Translations under genes and position numbers: made by a program
Part shown: positions 36,081 to 47,404 of the stretch, in pieces
How positions within the stretch are numbered: position 1 is the stretch's first letter
Layout: each line of letters opens with the position of its first letter
Origin: Dillenia suffruticosa
Lineage: Eukaryota; Streptophyta; Magnoliopsida; Dilleniales; Dilleniaceae
Assembly (NCBI GenBank): GCA_033439265.1
Contig: JAVTVX010000024.1
Coordinates: 13,003,001-13,067,000 of the forward strand
Direction of reading: 5' to 3'
Length of the DNA: 64,000 nucleotides
The notes under the pieces: generated by a model
What the model was told of the DNA's origin: nothing
Seen by the model: only the letters and a program-made list of their open reading frames with translations
Databases searched by the model: none

Positions 36081-37619
36081 CACCCCCTATCGGTAATATT
36101 TTTTTTCTGAGAATTAAATTTCGTATACAAAACATGAGAAAATGGGACAAAAAGTGATTCGTATAACCTTTAAACTCTCTTTAACTCTATACCAATCCAT
36201 GTCTTTCTTTCAAATACTGTATATATGATGAAAAAAAATATTCTAATTGGGTCCCATATCTTAGACTAAATTAATAAAATTTTTTAAAATTATTGTTAGT
36301 TTAAAATCATGGTTTGAAAAGTTAAAAATTCATTAAAAAAATATAAAAGAAGAAGAAGTCAAAAAACAGTCTCCACGGGTACATTCAGACAAACTTCTTG
36401 AGGGCCGCCGATTACTGTGCATGAATTAAGTTTGATAACTTGTACAATAAGACTTGTTTAGTCAAAATAGGTTTGATTTGATATTACATTTTAATAATTG
36501 TTTTGTAATATTTTTAAATATTAGGTTGATATTTTATTTTTTTATTTATTATTATATTATAAAAATAGGAATAATTATATAACAATAATAAATTTTATAT
36601 ATTTAATTAATTATGTAATTATAAAAAATTCTAAAAAATTTTCTAATAAAAATATATAACATTTTGAGATATAAATTTGAATGTACAGGCATGGGTAATT
36701 TGTGTCTGCTGTATATGTGACACAGTATCACGCAGTCTACCTCATTCTAATTCCTACCCTCTCTCTCTCTCTCTCTCTAGGAAGAAGGGAGGGAAGAGAG
36801 AGAGAGAAGTGTCAATCAGTCGAAAAGAGGCGCCAACATTCATTGGGATCAAGGGCGATTTGGGATTCGATTTGGGTCACACACTTGTCGATGGGACTAA
36901 ATTAATAAATAATTATAATTATAATACTCTCTCTCTCTCTCTCTCTGTACTCTGTGCGGTCTGCAGAAGCCAAAAATACCGCCGTCCTCGTAGCCTTTTT
37001 ATTCCCAAACCCCTTTTTGGTTTTGTAATTATTTCAAATTGTTCCCATCTGCTGTACCAAATTCAAAGTCTGCTCTCAGTTTCTTTCTTTCTTTCTTTCT
37101 ACGCCTCCTTAATGAACCGCCCCATCCCTCTCCTCCCTTCCCCATTCACATCACCCCACCATTAATTCATAATTATAAAAAGAATTTTCCTTACTATTCA
37201 TAAAATTATTATATTAAATCATTTATAATTATTAAATAGTGATTTAATTGGTATAAATTTTATAAATATTAATATTAGAATTATAGTAATTATAGTAAAA
37301 TCTTTATATTTAAAAAATAAAAATAAAAGAAGCCAACGCCAAATTATTTTTATATTCACTATAAATAATCAAATAATCGGATTTATTTTTGCCTAATTTC
37401 CTAGGTTTTGTATTCATCAAGGGTTATTTTTTGTGTTAAAAAATGATTATCTCTTGTACTAAATATTAATTACCTTTCTTGCTCATATTGTCAAAAGTTT
37501 CCCATTGGTATTTTAAAGTTAATCAGAATAAGAACTATTTTTAAATTATTTATAGACAAAACTATTTAGATAATAAATTATGAAAAAAGAGGATTAATTA
37601 AATCTATTTGGAGGTCAAA
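36081..37619. other. Intergenic DNA with CT/GA microsatellites
   Basis: (CT)n at 36760-36778 and 36930-36946, (TTTC)n at 37081-37100. The 36670-37160 stretch looks like a promoter or leader (low AT, CT-rich), but the 162-codon frame through it is low-complexity and no exon follows. Elsewhere nothing is seen. Confidence 0.45.
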
Positions 37620-38850
37620 AACTAGATATTAAAATTTTGAAATAAGTGAGAGGATTTTAATACGAAGAAACCTAAATAAGCGAGAGAAAAGAGGAATATG
37701 GAAAGATACGTAGGATTATGGTCTCGAATGAAGAAAAAAAGAGAGAAAAACCACTTTGAACGGTGTATAACTTTATCATAACCAACATGTTTTTCAAAAA
37801 GATGGAAATATATGTAGTTATTTTAAAAAATGGGAACAATAAATTACAAATTGACTTTCTTGTGGTTAGGAAGAGAGATGTAAAGATTTGTAAGATTTGC
37901 GAGGTTGTCCCATAAATGAGTTTAATCACCCATTATAGAATAGTGGTGTAAAATATACGTATCAAACATAGTATTCGTAGAAAGAAAGAAAGAGTTAATA
38001 ATCTATAGAATTAAATTGTGAAATTTAAAAGATGAGAAACAACAAAAAAAATTAGAAAGAGAGTAGGAGAACAAGTATTAGCAAAAATGTATAGTGATCC
38101 TAATATGGCATGAGAAAAGATGACACTTCATTTGAAAATTGTGACTAATAGTGTACTTGGTAAGTCAAAAAAATGTATCTCTAAATAAAGAAAAAATAAA
38201 TACAAAAAAAAAATTATAAATTACTCTATAATAGTAAGAATGAGGAAATCTTAAAAAAGCACGTAGTAGTAGTCAAGAAAGTGATGACGAGAACAATGAG
38301 TGAAGCAAAGAATGAAATTTTCAAAACTTTTATAGACAACTTGATGCAAAAGAAAAGGCAAGAGATTTCTATAAAATAGTTAAAACGAGAATGAAAACAA
38401 GATATCTTCTACAAATAAGAATTATTAAAGATAAATTAAATAGAGTGTTAGTTAATGATGGATAAATAAAAAAGTAATGAAAAATATATTTTTATCAACT
38501 GTTTAATAAAAGTCAAGATTATCAAATTAGTTTAACTAAACTATATCAATCGGAGGAGCATAGAAATATAAATTTTTATCGGAAAATTTAACTTTCAAAA
38601 ATTAAAGAGATTTTAAAAAGAATGAAAAATAGAAAAGTAGTTGGACTCGAAGATATCCTGATCGAGGTATGGAAGTGTCTAAAGAAACATGGTATTGAAT
38701 GACTTACAAAATTATTCAACTGTCATCGAGGGGTAAAAAAAATCTAATTAGTGGATAGAAAGTATTTTAGTACCTTTATTTAAAAATAAAGTTGACATAT
38801 AAAATTGTATAAATTATAAGGGTACTAAACTAATGAATCATACCATAATT
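37620..38850 (+). mobile_element. LINE (L1-type) fragment, linker and start of reverse transcriptase
   Basis: The segment 38280-38470 encodes, across frameshifts, 'SEAKNEIFKTFIDNLDAKEK', ARDFYKIVKTRMKTR and IIKDKLNRVLVNDG. At 38600-38720 it encodes 'IKEILKRMKNRKVVGLEDIL' followed by IEVWKCLKKHG, and ends near 38845 with GTKLMNHTI. This matches, piece by piece, the region between the endonuclease and reverse transcriptase of the LINE family at 60.3-63.1 kb. It is cut before the polymerase core by a 14-base poly-T at 38850-38863, probably the tail of another insertion on the minus strand. Confidence 0.75.
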
Positions 38851-39364
38851 TTTTTTTTTTTTGAGCATTTTGATGATTTCACTTAGGGTTAAATTTTTTT
38901 ACTCACAATTGACGATATTTCAAAATTTTTATTTTTGCATCTCCTTTTTCTAGTTTTGCTAGGCCTTTGTAATTTTTGCACAATGTGTGTGTAATCTATC
39001 ATTTCTTTTATAAAATTCATATGAGAAGTGTATTTCTAGTTGAAAAGACAAATCATTCAATCAACCGATCAAAAAATTCTATCATATGAGAACAAGTAAT
39101 CTATCAACCTTATAATGTTTGAAATTTTAGATGCAGAGATGACTTTAGGGGAATGATGCATTGAAATAATGCACCTTATGGTTAACATTGCGACTACTTC
39201 TTATGGGGGTTGCTAAGCTAAGCAATGAAGGAAAAAGATGAGACAATGGCTCAAGTGTGAAGAGCTCATCTTTTCTTTTCTATTTTTGCTACGTTATTAA
39301 GGCTTCAATCTCAATCATGCCAAAAATTATAGTATGCATTTATTTGTTTAAGATATGTTTTTTT
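38851..39364. other. DNA after a poly-T tract; possible minus-strand retroposon
   Basis: A 14-base T run is followed by unique-looking sequence with no coding frame. A tail abutting a broken LINE suggests insertion of a retroposon in the minus orientation; its far end was not found. Confidence 0.3.
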
Positions 39365-39480
39365 TAATGACTAATAATAATAATAATAACTAAATTTTTA
39401 TCTCACTAAATGAATTTGATTATATAGATCCTTTCGTATTATTATAATTTGTATCGTACTAATCGCCTAAAATAAGTTTG
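39365..39480 (+). mobile_element. SINE-like 3' end (Au-SINE-like wording), decayed
   Basis: (TAA)n at 39372-39390 is followed by 'TTATCTCACTAAATGAATTT', then GATTATATAGATCCTTTCG. This looks like a mutated form of the 'CCCACTAAGTGGGGTCGGCT', ATATGGATCCTTTT stretch common at the 3' end of plant SINE/LINE retroposons. Confidence 0.35.
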
Positions 39481-40831
39481 TCCAATTTTACTGTTTTAAG
39501 TTAGGAGGGAGAGAGATTGAGATCGTCAAATCTTTGTATAAATCTAAAACATAAATTTGATAGAAATTATAAACTTTGAAAAATGAAAATTAATTTTTAA
39601 TAAATAATATAAATTTTTAATAATATTATTAAAAATTTTATGTAATGTCCAAACAGACCCATCATCATTCCAGCTTTCTAATGCACTACCCTGGAGAGAA
39701 GGAAACGAAAAGAAGCAAAAGAGGGCGCAGAGGCAGACAAGCATGATGATAGTTTTTTTCTTGCAAACAGAAAATTTGCAGCTTCAGAAACAAAAGGATC
39801 TAACGTACCTGTGAGCAGTTGCCATGGGGTACAGTAAATGTCCTTTGTCTCCCTCGTGGACTTCAACGAGAAACAACCAAAAAATTCCCACTCATTGCTT
39901 TCTTAAAAGTTTTACCCCCTCCGCTCCTGTGTGGATTTCTGATTGCTTTTTCGAAAAAAATCCACAGTAAATTTAAAACTTGTGGGATGTGACAAATTTT
40001 TCTAACACCAACAGTTTTCTTTTTCTGAAATCATTTTAATATTTTAAATTAATCAATATTTGTATAAAATTTTTTATTTTTATATTTACATATTTTTCAT
40101 ATTTTTTTTAAAAAAAATTATTTATAAAATGGAGATAATTTTTCTTTTAAAAAAAAGATAAATCTTAGACAAAAATGTGAGAAAAAAGAATATAGAGGCA
40201 AATTATATGGATAACCTTTTTTCCTTAAAATAAATAAATAATGTTAATTTTGTCATTTAAATATTAAGATATTTATGTTTAAAAGATTTTGTGATGAGAT
40301 TCCAATATCAAATGTAGGGATGCTATTATTTGGTCGGTCAGAATTTGGAGGAATGAGGTTGTCTTCCAACAAAATAGCATTTGTAATCTTATAAAGTCAG
40401 GTCTTACGGCAAAAATACTCTAAATTACTCATCCCTCCTACCTACAACTCCAAATTTCGGCCTTTGATGGTATCATTTGAGTTCTGGGAAGAAATTTTGT
40501 AAACGTTGCAACCTTAGCACCAAAACATTATATATAAATGCACACACGTATATACACCGGTGGACAGTTGATATAATGAAAAGTACGCTAAATCTCTTGA
40601 CCGACATTCAGATTTGAATTTTATAAATAAAAAGAATTACGTTAAGAAATTTATTTTTTTTAAAAATATAACAATAATTTGAATCAAATTAATCAAATAC
40701 GACCATATTTGTAAAAGGATTGGATCTAAGATTGCAGGAATTTTTTGAAATATGGGACAAAATTAAAATCCAATTGAGGGTAAGAACAAGTGAGCCAAAT
40801 TGAAATTGAACCGATACCCAATTGATTGCCT

Positions 40832-40862
<31 letters not shown>

Positions 40863-41494
40863 AAATATCTTTAACATATTTTATTAATAAAGTAATTTTA
40901 TATTTGGTAAATTCAAAATTTTTTTAGTGAATTTTCTGCGATGTGCGATTCTTATTATTGACAACGTAAGCACATAATTTTAGTGAACTAAAATTGAATT
41001 CGGATGGTTTTGGTTTAATGAGAAAAAAGAAGTAAACTACAACCACAATGATGAATTACATAAAAAAATAATAAATTAAAAGTTATATTTTCAAAAACTC
41101 AATAAAAAATTAAATTAAAAATAACCTAAAAAATTGAAAGTTCTAAAAAAATTATATTAGGATAAATAACATAAAAAAATATCTTCTTATATTTAGTAAG
41201 TTCAATAGAATAATAAAACTAAATCAATAATATATAAATAATTTTTTATGTAAAGAGTAATATTAGACAAACAAACCGGTTTTTAATGAAATGGATTAAA
41301 TACTCATATGACACTCTATACAGATTATTTTAATTAATTTATGAAGTTAGAATCAAATCAAATTAATTTTTATTATAAATTAGTGAAAATAATCTTATTT
41401 GAACTATTATATAAATATTTAATTTGTTTAATTTAAAATTTATTTATTTTATATAATATTATTGTAAGCAAATTGATAGTTGCCCTTTTTTGTA
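39481..41494. other. AT-rich intergenic DNA, no gene
   Basis: Contains (CT)n at 40832-40857. The minus-strand frames at 39544-39866 and 40689-40877 have no recognisable product. Confidence 0.5.
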
Positions 41495-43699
41495 TTTATG
41501 TTACGCCCTAACTCTTGGATCGAATATGCAACAACCGTCATATTACCTTTTAGAATACAGATAATCATAACCCGTATATCAAAAATATCGCAAAACATTA
41601 ATTGATATCTATCTATTTTTTAAAATAATTCAACTGATCCAAATAAATTAACATGCATTCATCACAGATCCAAAAGACCAGTGCGGTCTATTCCTATTCA
41701 AAACACGCAAGCATAAGGCCATCCCGATCATCCAAATCCAAATACAAGTATAATACCAATCCAACCATTTCAATCAAATCCATACAATATAAACTAGTCT
41801 CTACTCAAGGGATCCAAACCAATTTCATCAAAGATAATTTCCCAAGTGTACTTTCAGAAATTAAATAAATTCCCAATATATGTACACAAAAACTAAATGA
41901 AATTCAAAATCCAAAACCAATAAAAATAGAATTCAAATTAGTATTCCAAAAATAGTTACAACTAACGCCTCCACAAGGATCCACTAGCGCCTCAAGATAT
42001 AATCAAAGTAACTAACACCAGAAGAGATTCTCAAAATATTTTTAGTTTGACTCAAAACAGGGGGCTAAATTCCAATTTAAACGTCCTATAAAAAAAATAA
42101 AATAAGGGGAATGAGTATAAACAATACTTAGTAGTGAAATAACATATCATGCAATGAATGAGAAGTAGATATAGATATATCAAATAATATTTAAAAAAAA
42201 AGAAGTTATTTTCATTATATTCAATTTCATAAAATGTTTTACATAAATATCAAGATTGTCCGGTCAAATCCATGTATCACAATAAAACAATTTTTATTTA
42301 TCCAACTCACATCATAGTTTTCAAATAAAGAACGAAAATTATCAAAAATATTTTGTCCGACAATAGTTTACCGCAACCAATTATGAATCCGTCAAGAGAT
42401 TTTCATACATTTCACATTTATTAAATACCCCTAACCTTGGCATTGACTCGAGACCTCCGTAACGGTTCAACCAAATTAACCTGATGGGATAAAAGAGACG
42501 TCTTTAGGCTTGACTATCTCTCCGTCTAATAAAACTCTCACCACGTTCCCCCCGTCGGGTTATACCATATTAGGGAATGACTATAACCACTAATAATGGG
42601 TTCATGCTTACACCTTACACCCCAAACTAATAAATACACCATTTTATATTTAACTAATGTAACAAATGTATCAAATTTAATTCAACTATTTTTTAAATCA
42701 AGTCATACTTAATAAATCGAATAAAACATGGTACATTATTTATTTACAACAATTTGGATACATAATTATATCAAATTTATGTATAGGAACATTCGAGACA
42801 CACAAAATATTTCAAAACTTATTTTAAAATCATTTTTAAAAAAATCAAGTCAAATATTTTATTCCTTTAAAGTATAACATAAATCTACTTATCTTTTGGG
42901 ACGGTTAATACTTATGATCCACAATTCAAAACAAAATTAATCATTTCTAAATTTTCAATTGTCCCAATCTAAAACAATAAATAACATTTCACCATTAATT
43001 ATAAATTACATTTGACGTTAGTTGATTTTTTTCCCTAAATTTTCCTAGCTCTAGATTTATAATATAATCAAAACTATATTCAAAATGCTTATAATAAATA
43101 TCATAGATATAGGGAAACAATCTTCTATTGAACATTTCTCTTAATTTCATAATTATACAAATTTTAGAGTTACATACCCAAACGTAATTCTTCTAATCTC
43201 AACATAATAATTTAAATATATGATAAAAGAACTTAAATCTAGTTAAGATGAGAAAATTACCTTATATGGGACACCAATTTCATTTTCAAGTCGAGTTATA
43301 TCAAAATTCTAAATTTTTCCTCTTTATAAAATCCCAAATTTTCAATATAAATTGCTATTTCATACAAGAAAAACACATATATAAGTTAAGAGAGAAAATT
43401 TATCTATATAAGGACCACTAATTTCACCATTTGTTGTGACATTTCAAACTCTAGATTTTTCTCTCTTTAAGAAAACTCAAATCTTCCTCTATATTCAAAT
43501 TTTTAGATATTTGTTAGAGGGTTTGGAGTTTAAATTTATGCATGTTTGGGGAAATTTTGATCAAATTTCATCGGAGAGAAGAGAGGAAGGAGGAGAGAGG
43601 CGAGAGAGAAGAGAGAGGGCGAGGGAAAAGAGAATAGGGTGGGAGGAAGAATGTCTTTTTCCTTTTTTTATTTTTTTTTTGTTTTTTTTTTATGTTACG
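41495..43699. mobile_element. 2.2-kb repeat-like element between 11-bp direct repeats
   Basis: TTTATGTTACG occurs at 41495-41505 and again at 43689-43699. Between them the left end reads CCCTAACTCTTGGATCG and the right end is a long T-rich tract. Internal stretches such as 'GGGGAATGAGTATAAACAAT' (42108) and 'GTCGGGTTATACCATATTAG' (42554) have a wording I recall from noncoding plant LTR-type repeats. A GA-rich block at 43571-43650 lies near the right end. No protein is encoded; the 94-codon frame at 43436 is low-complexity. The direct repeats may be a target duplication, or the related ends of an LTR. Confidence 0.45.
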
Positions 43700-46258
43700 A
43701 TTTTATTGATCAGTATTTGATAATTAATTTATTATTTTATATTAATTTTAATTGATCAAATTGTTAAATCTATGAAGGAATAAGTTTTTTTTATTGTTCT
43801 TAAAATTCAAATCTAGTGTGTTTATAATTCGTATGGTTGCCCTTTGAATGAAACAAAATGTAGCTTTAGGGGACAAAATTTTCCGGTAGTTGGCACCGTC
43901 TCTTCCAATGCCTAAGCATGCGTAGCCGTTTAGCAAGCCTCCATTCCCCCCCTCAAACCGAGACGTGACCGATTGAAATTTATTTATTTTTCAACAGAAT
44001 TGAAGGTCTCTCTTCTCCAACCGTCCGATTATCCTTGAATTTTGCGCTTTGATTTTCCATTGGACGGTGCAGATTCTGGGGTGGGTCTTGGTCATTTTGA
44101 TAAACCGTATTCTATTACCATAAATAATATTAGTCATTGGCTTCTTCTTCTTCTTTCGTCGTCTATGCCTCTATAGTTGACTTTTTCGATTTGAAGGCAG
44201 AGATAAGATGGTTTAGGATTTTGACCACTTCTATTTTCTGCACTGTTTTGCTAGTTTTCGGCTTTGAGGAGGGCAAATTTGAGAAAGATAAAATTGAATT
44301 TTGCTGATATTAAATAAAATTTTAATATAAAAAATATAATTTTCATTCTCAAAAAATTATGGTTACAATATTTTTTATTACGTGCATAACATGACAATAT
44401 TGATTGATAACAACCCTTACAATCAAAGACCACGCGCCAATTCAGCGCGTGTAACCACTCTATGCTATGTTTTTTTCTTCCCTCCCCTTTTCATTCCATG
44501 AAATAATTATAATAAAATGCAATGCTAAGGTTAAGGTAGCCGGAGAAATATGATTGTTTCAATTTATAGAAGGGAGAGACAATTTTCGAGTTTCGGATAT
44601 GCAAAGAGTTACCCTTTCAAAAATCACGAATAAATCCTTTTGGTGTATCTCTAACGAAAGATTTCATAATCAAAAGAAATACAAATAATAAGCAACGTGA
44701 AATTGAATTTAATTTGATACCGAACGAACGAACGAACGAACGAACGAACGAACGAACGAGGTCATAAAGAATCAAAAAATTCAAAATAATAACTCAACGT
44801 GACATGCATTCTTTGAAATAATAATCTAACTCCCCGAAGGTGGGAATTACTTTGTTTGGGGCTGGCTGTGGTGTTTTTTAGTAGTTTTTGTAGGGAGTTG
44901 GTTGGGGTTCTTTTGGAGCCTTCCAAAATGTGATAGCTGTGTCAACTTCCCTTACTTTCATTAACCACGTCTACAAAAATTGGAAAATGGTTTTCTCCCA
45001 TTGCACTCGTGCATTTAAACTCGGAAGGGGAATACAATTGTTAAATGTGTAAATATCATAGAAATTAATGTGTAATGTATATTATCTTTAGGATTTTATT
45101 CATAAGAAAGAGATCGAGTTTGAATTAGAACTTCACTAATCCAGTTCAAACTATAAAGTGTGAGATTCGAACTTAACAACTTTGAATTAGTTCCAAATCA
45201 ACCTATATTTCATCTATCTATTTTTCAACTTGGGACTAAAGAACATGACTGACTTCAACAATTACCTCAGATTTCTTTTTCATTAATGTAGGAAACTGAG
45301 TAAAAACACTACAATAAAAACTCAGATATGATTTTGCCACACTCTGAAATTAAGTGGAAGAAGCTGTGGTTCTTCATCCGAACAGATGTTGAGGCCGGCT
45401 ACAATAGCACCAATTCAATTTAATATATCCAAATATGGTCATCAAAGCCTCCAAACTGTTTTTTAAATTTCTGTAATTAGAAAAATCCTAATAATATTAT
45501 TAAAAACATAAATAATCTTAATTTTTGGTTATTTTTAAATATTTTATTGGGATATAAGCATCATATTACTACTATATAATCTCATACTAATTTATTTTTA
45601 AATTATTTTTTGTCGAGGAGGGATTGACCATTCAATCAAATTCTTTTAATTAAAAATAATTTTAAATAAATTTATTTATATTTTTAATATTGTAATTAAA
45701 ATTTTGCCTTATAATTGCTTTTACAAAGTTCTATCACACCTATAGCTTATGAGAAATTGGTACAAAAATTCTAGATTTTGTTGAGAGGAACATTTTGGTT
45801 GGTAATAATGATTAAGGTCAGGGTCGAATGGTGTTTGAAGGAAAGGGGTGCCCCAAGTGTGGTGCGACAAATGGTTCCCGTGTCCAAATAAAATGATTTC
45901 TTTTTTTGTTTTTTAATAAAAAGAACAAAATCAAAAAGAGAAGGAAATTGGGTTTATATTATATTAAATTATTTTTCCTTTTCATGGGGAGAAAACAGAA
46001 GAAAGCCTATAATATAGTAGGGAGCGATGATGACGACGTTGGCGTATTACGAATTATGGGGAACAGTAGAGAGAGAGAGAGAGAGAGGAGTCAAAGGCAA
46101 TGGAAGAATAGCGGTAAAGTGGTTTTAATAAGTAATGATTTCGGGGAGATCAGAAGCTCGTGATGAGAAATTTTCCTTTGCAGGAGGAGGCTTATTCCTC
46201 TTCAATTTCAAACAGCCCCACATAACCTTAGACAACTCTCACTCTATCTACCCCCCGT

Positions 46259-46259
<1 letters not shown>
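43700..46259 (+). promoter_or_regulatory. Upstream region of the GARP gene
   Basis: No other gene is seen in 2.5 kb. It includes (CGAA)n at 44721-44759, a (GA)n at 46070-46087, and less AT-rich patches at 43910-44100 and 44830-44960. CTCACTCTATCTACC before 46250 could mark the start of the leader. No TATA box could be chosen with confidence. Confidence 0.4.

Positions 46260-46312
<53 letters not shown>
46260..46312 (+). repeat. (TC)n microsatellite in the GARP gene leader
   Basis: About 26 uninterrupted TC dinucleotides, 240 bases upstream of the start codon. A second run, (GA)n, lies at 46460-46480. Confidence 0.95.
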
Positions 46313-46314
<2 letters not shown>

Positions 46315-46553
46315 CAGAGCAAAATCCTTCTTTTGAAGCCAGACCAGAGGGATATTGATATATAGCGAGTGATAACGCAAGCAGCGTTTGGAGAGCACAG
46401 ACTCAAAACGATAGGGAACTTTTTTTTTTTTTATTTCTTTGAGGAGAGACTCTTTTTGCAGAGAGAGAGAGAGAGAGAGATTGTTGGTTTTGTTAGAAAG
46501 ATAACAAGATAGGAAAGTGGGAAAGAGGAAGAAGGGAAGAGACGGCGAAAAGA

Positions 46554-46847
46554 ATGGGAAGTTGCGGAAGAAATGGAGCCGTTCGACAATACATAAGATC
46601 AAAAGTTCCTCGCTTGAGATGGACTCCTGATCTTCATAACTGTTTTGTTCATGCTATTGAAAGACTTGGTGGACAACACAGTATGTTCTCTCTCTCTCTC
46701 TTTCTCTCTCTCTATTGATCTGTTAATATTATTCATACTCTCTCTATTTATTATTCATCTATCTGTAGAGGCAACACCAAAGCTTATTCTTCAGTTAATG
46801 GATGTTAGAGGCCTCACAATTTCACATGTCAAAAGCCATCTCCAGGT

Positions 46848-46894
<47 letters not shown>

Positions 46895-47364
46895 TTGGCA
46901 TGTACCATACAGACAGACATTTCCCTTGTTATTTTTGCTGATTTAGTTACATGGGTTGTTTTTGTTCCCTTTTTTGTTCCCTTGAGAGCAGATGTATAGG
47001 AGCATCAAAAGTGATCACACCAGACAAGGTATATACTTTGATTTTCGCCAACCCTATATATCCAAACAAAACATGCATATTTATGTCCCTTTGAAAGTCT
47101 CACTCCCTCCCTCCCTTTAGACGCTTAGCTGTCTGGTTTTCCTCTATTGGTATTTCTTCTAGTCCAGTATCAAAGTTTTTTGAAATCCTATGTTTTGGCA
47201 ACTTAGGGTGTTGATTTGCTTTTGCTTCATTTATTGTCTCTCTCCTTTTTTGCTAAAAAGATCGACGACAGAATAACATACTCTATCCTCTTAAATCTTC
47301 TAATATTGGCATTTCAAGATGATGATCAATCCCACACAATCTCCTTCTCTCCCCAATTTTAAAT

Positions 47365-47404
<40 letters not shown>

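Noticed and set aside
36677..37165. 162-codon plus-strand frame
   Set aside because: It is translated CT/GA microsatellite and leader-like DNA (SLSLSLS runs) with no domain.
46228..46602. 124-codon minus-strand frame
   Set aside because: It lies antisense to the GARP leader and first exon and consists mostly of translated (GA)n.
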